A DNA stretch of 64,000 bases from Schistosoma haematobium. Its lineage: Eukaryota; Platyhelminthes; Trematoda; Strigeidida; Schistosomatidae. The DNA lies in contig NC_067201.1 in assembly GCF_000699445.3 (NCBI RefSeq), positions 22,696,533 through 22,760,532 on the forward strand. The letters are read 5' to 3'. The notes below the pieces were generated by a model, which worked only from the letters and a program-made list of their open reading frames with translations, made no database searches and was not told the origin of the DNA. Shown here piece by piece: positions 58,044 to 64,000 of the stretch (position 1 is its first letter; each line of letters opens with the position of its first letter). A program made the position numbers and the translations under genes.

Positions 58044-59981
58044 TTATTGGTAAGAATAAACCAATTTGTACGGATTTACTCGAAACATCATAATTCCAGA
58101 TGGATTGATGGAAATCGTAAAGTTCTCTGTCAATCTCACGTCTTTGAATCTATCACCCGTGAATACATCCAGTAATTCAAACTTATCTCCTGATATTGTA
58201 TACATCTGTGATTTGAATTCATCCAGATTCGTGCTAAAGTCGATTGGTCCTCCATCAACCTTTGTGTTGATGCAAGCGATTGCCCAACCAATTGGACAAT
58301 TATCTAATTTTCGTATCCACAACTGTATGAAGAGAAGTGTATGAATAGATGAAAAACGTCTGTTAATATTCAGTACACTGATAAACAAAAAAGATGTTAA
58401 AGACATGTCGTGACCTAGTTGAAGAACAAGTAATGAAAAAAATGCAGTTGGTTGCTGTACATGATAGCTACATAGGTGCAGTTGCAGTGGTAGTGATTGG
58501 GTATATTAACAAAACAATGATCATGTCGGTCGACTAACTTATTGAATATTTATGGTTAGTGTATATAAATGCTGACTCTTGACTTGATTTGTGGTAATAC
58601 ATGTTATTGAATCGAAGCAATGGTCAGTGTAAACTTCCGTTAGAATTTAGTGACTAAGCTTGACAGCTAGAACAGCTAGAATGCACACTATCAAAACTAT
58701 GAAACTGAGATTGAATATTTCATCCATAATGTTCATCTCTATCCTTACATATTATTATATTTAAAATATAAGAGGTTCGTTATACGGTTAACTCATTCTA
58801 CCAACACAGTGAGACATATTATGTATTCGGCTATATGATGAATTCCTAACTAATGCAATGAGCTCACCTGTACATCATTTCGTGTTTTCACGAATTCCGC
58901 CTGATGTCCACCTTTATCCTGATCTATCGCCAACAAATTTTTGTTACGTAACAGAGATGCACTGAATTCATCCACCTTGTCCATGTCAGATGACATCAGT
59001 AGTGGAGCAGCAAACATACACCACATTCCCATCTGAACTCGCTTTTGATCATTTGAAAGTCCATTGTATCCTAAGACTAACACATCGGGATCATTGTAAT
59101 GTCCGGGACCAGCCACTTTCGGAAAAACATCGTTGAAAAGTTTATATCTATTAATAATACCGATTATAGAACCCCATGTGCTCTGCACGTTGGACCACAC
59201 TCGCCACAAATTACAATTATTTTGTAATCTTTCCCAGTCAATCAAATTAGAGTTTGAAAGCCAATAGCTATATGCTGGATAAGTACACAAAAACATTACC
59301 GGCCTGCCAGTTGCGTTGAGTAATCTGTGAAATTTCTCAAAACCATCTGGCGCAGTATTCTCCGCATAGTGGCAGGCAAGCATCTTCACATAATCCACTC
59401 CCCAGTCAGCCACTGTTTTTGCATCCAATTCTAAATGATTCATACTTCCAGGATAACGAGCACATGTCATGGCCCCGTTACTAAGAGTTACACCGAGTAG
59501 AAGGTTTTTGGAGTGCAGATATTTTGCAATGTATTCCATACCCTGGAAACGAAATATTTTTTCGGAGTTTAAATATATACGAACTATAAAGGTAGAACGC
59601 TATGAAATTTAACAAGGAATAAAGCAAATGGAAACTAATATTAAACGATATGGATCAACTCACATTTGGAAATCTTGAGGGATCTGCCATAATTCTATTC
59701 GTTATCGGATCACGTTGTGTTGCTAACCAACAATCATCAAGTATCACATATTTATAACCCAATTCTCGCCAACCATCCGATACAAGTTTATCAGCTGTTC
59801 GTTTGATTGCATCCTCATTGAGACAGTTGTTTGGATACCTCTGACAATCCACCCGACAGCCGAGTGCATAAACTGTGCTCCATCCCATTGGTGGTGTTCT
59901 AGCCAACCCATTGTCCAGACACATCACACAGTTCAGAGTGAGAATGAATGCTCCCGAAATTATCGTTAACACTGTAAACAT
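58044..59981 (-). CDS. GH27 paralogue D: secreted alpha-galactosidase-like pseudoenzyme
   Basis: Same structure as gene A: exons 59981-59664, 59542-58868 and 58322-58044, phase 0, 423 residues, signal peptide about 1-21. It shares the loss of both catalytic aspartates (KMLAC, Leu161; SNVQ, Asn224) and Thr125, and additionally has Val37 in place of the active-site Trp (GWSTVYALGC) and Val in NDPDVL. Thr193/Ala196 replace the Ser/Ala pair. Asp82-Asp83 (LDDCW) and the fold landmarks remain. Compared with A there are about 35 residue changes in exon 2 but almost none in exon 3 before the last residues. The C-terminus (RVNPYKLVYSYQ) is the ancestral form, judged by the fragment at 24.1 kb. Probably a secreted non-catalytic paralogue (inference). 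Confidence 0.85.
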
Positions 59982-59999
59982 GTCAGCTAAACAGGAAAG

Positions 60000-61050
60000 A
60001 TGATGAGTGATTTAGTGTTAATTGATCGAAGTGTAATTTCATCGAGGTGTATAATAACATCAAACATCATTTTATTGAAACATAATCAACAAATTAATTT
60101 CATCAAAACAATGTCCTTCGATATGCCAGCTCTTTCAACACGCATCATATCATAATCTCATTTCTCGTTGAAGTTGCGACATCTCAATTAAGCACTCCTA
60201 CAAATGATTCGATCGAACACGTATGAACTCTTCGTCTACTCACAGCTTCGGTATGTCGCACTCAGTGCGAATAATGCTCAGAAAAATTCCGAACACCTAT
60301 GAAAGCGTTGAATTCAGTGGTACAAGAGAATCCAAACTGTGAACCTATTATCCCCATAGTCATTCATATCGAGCATTTGTATTTTCCTAACACAAGTTTA
60401 TTCTAACAGTTGAATTCATGAGTCCATCTAAGCTAGATCATCATTGCCAACATGGAAGCATTGGACGATCGTTCCGCCTAGTATGAGACTCCTCAACATT
60501 GCACATTCACGATCGCATTCAAAACCATTTTTATTATTATCCAATAAGTTTTATGATCACTGATATCAACACTATTGCAAGCATTTATCTAGATAATTAA
60601 ATTCGTTGAATTATTGTGAGAACCAAGAAGTGACTGTGGAACAAGAATATCACTTGATGTGGATATGCTTTATAATATATCTCATGCAGTGTTCATGTCT
60701 GTCTCCATGGAACAAATCTTCTTACCAAGTCAGTGTGAAACAAGCCCAGTCATTGAAATACACACACCAGAAAGATTCAGTGTTCTACAATGTATATCAT
60801 CATTGAATGATATTTCCTATAAGAATATTCATGTCGAAATATGATTAACAGAAATAAAGCACACTTGGAATTGAAACATGATCAAAATAATATGTATAGG
60901 TCAATATATAATTGCTAATCAACACTTACATTTCATAAGAATTACCCAGTTGACTGAATTAAAAACCGATTCATATTTATAATACAATGAATAAGGTCAG
61001 AGTATGAAAATGAACTAGAAATGACCAACCAGGTAAGAGCTTTGAAAACG
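60000..61050. other. Upstream flank of GH27 gene D
   Basis: Matches the flank of gene A (14415-14720 and 15505-16190) with indels. The part of A that holds the cysteine-rich open frame is missing at 60731. No separate gene was seen. Confidence 0.45.
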
Positions 61051-61430
61051 AATATTTTGTAGAAGGCAAACAAACATACATGAAAGTGCACACTGACCTC
61101 ACATGAATACTGAAGCCACTTCATGCCCAAAAGATTTCTTCAATCTGCGCATACAAACAAGTTCATACGCACGTCGATTGTCCGTCTTCATATAACCTTA
61201 TGAGGACAGAAACAGAATATGACGGGTTTTACCATGATTCTTCGTAGTGGTCTTGTGTATGGGATTAATGGATTATGTAAATTATGTTGTGTTTTGCAGT
61301 GGGGACTTGAAGTTGAAATAAGTGGTGTTATTTTGGTGTGAGTGTGAATATGAAGGAATAAATTATGATTTAGAGAAGAATTTGAGAATGAGATTGATTT
61401 GCGTGTTCTACTCAATTCACCTGAATAGAG
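61050..61430. repeat. Left arm of the fold-back repeat, right block
   Basis: Inverted partner of 63430-63790, including TTTGTAGAAGGCAAACAAAC, CTTCAATCTGCGCATACAAAC and GACAGAAACAGAATATGACG. This arm is about 100 bases longer than its counterpart at 16190, where the outer part is gone. The spacer is about 2 kb. Confidence 0.65.
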
Positions 61431-61869
61431 TTGCAGATTTGTAGATTGAACACTATCACGTTCAACCTATGACGACATTGAACACAATTTCTTTGACAGT
61501 TGTGATTCTTCGAGCATCTTAGAAAGTCATTCAAAGTGGTCTACTTTAAGCGGCACAAGATGAAGATTCATATGCTTGATGGATTACTGTGATTAAGTTT
61601 CCCGGTTTTGAGACAATGTAGTTCAATCGTGAAACGTGCATTGTGGTTTTGGGGATCATCATCAGGATAACGAATCGTAAATTCTGTTCGTGCATTGACG
61701 ATGAAACGGAATTAGAGACCGTCGTGCATGGTGATTTATGTTAAGTGAAACCTGAACATAGTAAATATTGTTGAGCAACAATTATGATGACAAATCCTGT
61801 AGTCTTCTGCTTTAGTATGATTTTTGCACTTTTCCCTCGATTAAACGGCCCACAGGTGAATTCGAGGAA

Positions 61870-63060
61870 GCTTTTAGAAACTCAGAATGAGCCTAAGACC
61901 TTACTTTCAACCGTTTACTGAAAGAATGTCCGAGAATCTCTACGTCTATCTTTCCTAATGAACTAATGTCAACAACCCCTGTATGCGGATTGGAGAACTA
62001 TAACGATGATTTCGTTATTTAGAAAAAACTATAAATATCTGACAGTATTGTGCCACAGTTAGCACTTCTTGAAATAGCATTCTTTTCACTTGTTTTCTGT
62101 CTTCCCATTCGTGACATGGTGGGTTCTATCTTTCAAATTTAAACCATCTTATTGTAATGTACAGAAGTTAGATCACGAAAGTAATGGAGTTTATGATCAA
62201 GAAGCAATTAGGGATTGAACATATTGTTCTGTATGCAAAGTTAAGGCTTGATCTGCTGGACAGCAATCGCTTCTTCTGTACATACGCTCTTTATGTGCAA
62301 CCATAACGGCCTCGAATTACCGAACTGTGTACATTATTTTGCGTAAAATGATTAGAAGTGACCAGCTGCTTAAAGTTGAGCTTTAATCTGTCTTCTGTAA
62401 TCCTCTGGAAAGTCATACGGAGGAAACATCACAGATACAATAAGACAGAGCGCATTTTATGCGCTCGAGATTTCAAATTTCGAGTGGGCATGTAGATTGG
62501 AATATGTACATTGATTTGGCCAAAACTGAGAACATATCTTTCATATAACTTCGAATCATGGGCTGACTACAAGAGATAAAACAAATCCCAGCAGAATTGA
62601 ATGTCCTTCCAAGAGATCCTAAAACTCTTCTTTTGCAGAATTACTGCCATTATCATTTTTCATACTCTGTGCTCGCTTACGTCTTGTGACCTTGCCCCAT
62701 CCTCTTTTTTCGAAATACGCACTTCATCATCCAATTACCTGAGCACAAATGATTATTAAATATCATGGTTATTTCAGTTTGCACATTCATCAAGTCACTC
62801 ACCAACTTCCTATCATGAGTCGTGGATTCAAGCCCATGATATTCGTATCACAACTACTACACCTGTCATCACTCTATTAATTTGTGGTTATCATTTGCTA
62901 TGTACATTTTTATTATCCATTCCACTGTAATTATTGACTCAACTGACTTGATTAATGTTATCATTCCGTATTAAATTTATATACATGCTAGAACTCAATG
63001 GCAACGATCAGCAATGAATCTCATCTCTAATTCAAAAATTACAACTTCACTTATCTCACA
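61870..63060. other. No gene recognised (loop of fold-back repeat)
   Basis: Sequence between the inverted arms in the right block, with no clear counterpart in the left block apart from short pieces near its end (CGATCAGCAATGA at 63006, compare 17135). Only short open frames. Confidence 0.4.
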
Positions 63061-63064
63061 ATAA

Positions 63065-64000
63065 GGGTTGTGTCTGACGATTTCCATTGAGGAAAGATGA
63101 TGGTTCAGAACTACATTTGTCAATTTTGTAAACATCTAATATTATAGCGTCTATTTTGCATTGAAGTCGTTCCGCCATACGAATGGGATAGTGAACAGTA
63201 TCTCGTCTGTACTGACAGATGTAATAGCTTTAAATTGAAAGAACTTCAGATCGAGGGAATTTCGTGAGGATCATACCAAGGTTGAACACTACATATTTCG
63301 TCATCACAGTTGTTAGTGAATAAAATTTAGTATGTTCAGGTGTCACTTGAAATAGATCATTATACACAACGGTATATAACTCCGCTTCATCAATGATGTA
63401 CGAACAGACTTTCAAATTCGTTATCATACAAATATGCAACTCTATTCATGTAGATTGAGTGGAACACGCAAATCAATGTCATTCTCGAATTCTCCTCAAA
63501 ATTATAATTTATTTCTTCATATTCACACTCACACCAAAATAACACCACTTATTTCAACTTAAAGTCCCCACAGCAAAACACAACATAATTTACATAATCC
63601 ATTAATCCCATACACATGACCATTATGAAGAATAGTGGTACGACCCGTCATATTCTGTTTCTGTCCTCATAAGGTTATATGAAGACGGACAATCGACGTG
63701 CGTATGAACTTGTTTGTATGCGCAGATTGAAGAAATCTTTGAAGCGTGAGGTGGCATCAGTATTCATGTGAGATACATATGCACTTCCATGTATGTTTGA
63801 TCGCCTTCTACAAAGTATTCATATTCATTCCTACTTCACGCTTGCCAACTTCTCATTTCCTTCACCTTTCTGTGTACTCCACTATAATACTTACTACTGC
63901 TGAGTAGTTCATGTGTGATGTGATGTGAATCGCTTTTCATCACATAGATTGCTCTTCGTCTACTCACCATTACGAGAACCCATGAAAAACAGTAGACTTC
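63065..64000. repeat. Right block end: fold-back arm and adjoining repeat
   Basis: Matches 19655-20600 at high identity to the last base of the window, so the segmental duplication continues beyond it. Bases 63430-63790 are the inverted partner of 61050-61430. Confidence 0.7.

Noticed and set aside
1..64000. CRISPR array, bacterial operon or phage-like module
   Set aside because: There are no regularly spaced short repeats, no ribosome-binding-site spaced operons and no prokaryotic gene families; introns and non-LTR elements show a eukaryotic nuclear genome.

Overview
The window looks like AT-rich nuclear DNA of a blood fluke (genus Schistosoma or a close relative). This is inferred from three things. 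There are flatworm-type genes with short exons and GT-AG introns. There is a dense set of transposable elements typical of schistosomes: RTE-like LINEs, Penelope-like elements, gypsy-like gag/integrase pieces, and a relic of the hammerhead-bearing Sm-alpha type SINE. And there is an expanded secreted GH27 (alpha-galactosidase / alpha-N-acetylgalactosaminidase) gene family. The species cannot be named from sequence alone. True protein-coding content is small: three complete GH27 genes, the start of a CEP164-like gene and GH27 relics, all on the minus strand.

Layout. 1-9 kb: transposon relics (a CR1/jockey-type RT piece, a Penelope-like tail, an internally deleted gypsy element). 9.15-20.6 kb: a segmental block holding a degenerate gypsy gag element split by a solo LTR, GH27 gene A (12405-14413), a possible cysteine-rich exon and a fold-back repeat. 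23.6-25.0 kb: two tandem Penelope-like RT pieces with a GH27 last-exon fragment between them. 25.4-30.4 kb: three exons of a CEP164-like WW-domain gene. 32.3-37.9 kb: GH27 pseudogene B, carrying a nearly intact RTE LINE with a perfect 11-bp target-site duplication. 41.2-43.8 kb: GH27 gene C, with a complete active site and with a TA microsatellite and hammerhead relic in its second intron. 44.5-55.8 kb: two inverted arms enclosing a second full-length LINE (12-bp target-site duplication) nested in a Penelope-like element, plus a gypsy integrase tail. 55.8-64.0 kb: a second copy of the 9-20 kb block with GH27 gene D, running off the window end.

The most interesting result is in the GH27 array. 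Gene C keeps both catalytic aspartates (Asp165, Asp228) and the Ser/Ala pair of the N-acetylgalactosaminidase type. Genes A and D keep signal peptide, exon structure, splice sites and open frames, but both have Leu in place of the nucleophile (residue 161) and Asn in place of the acid/base (residue 224). They look like secreted pseudoenzymes that were duplicated after losing catalysis. The A/D pair also shows a near-identical last-exon tract beside a strongly diverged middle exon, and a small deletion between direct repeats that rewrote the C-terminus of A.

All coordinates, splice sites and target-site duplications were read by eye from the sequence. Family names rest on remembered motifs, not on a database search.
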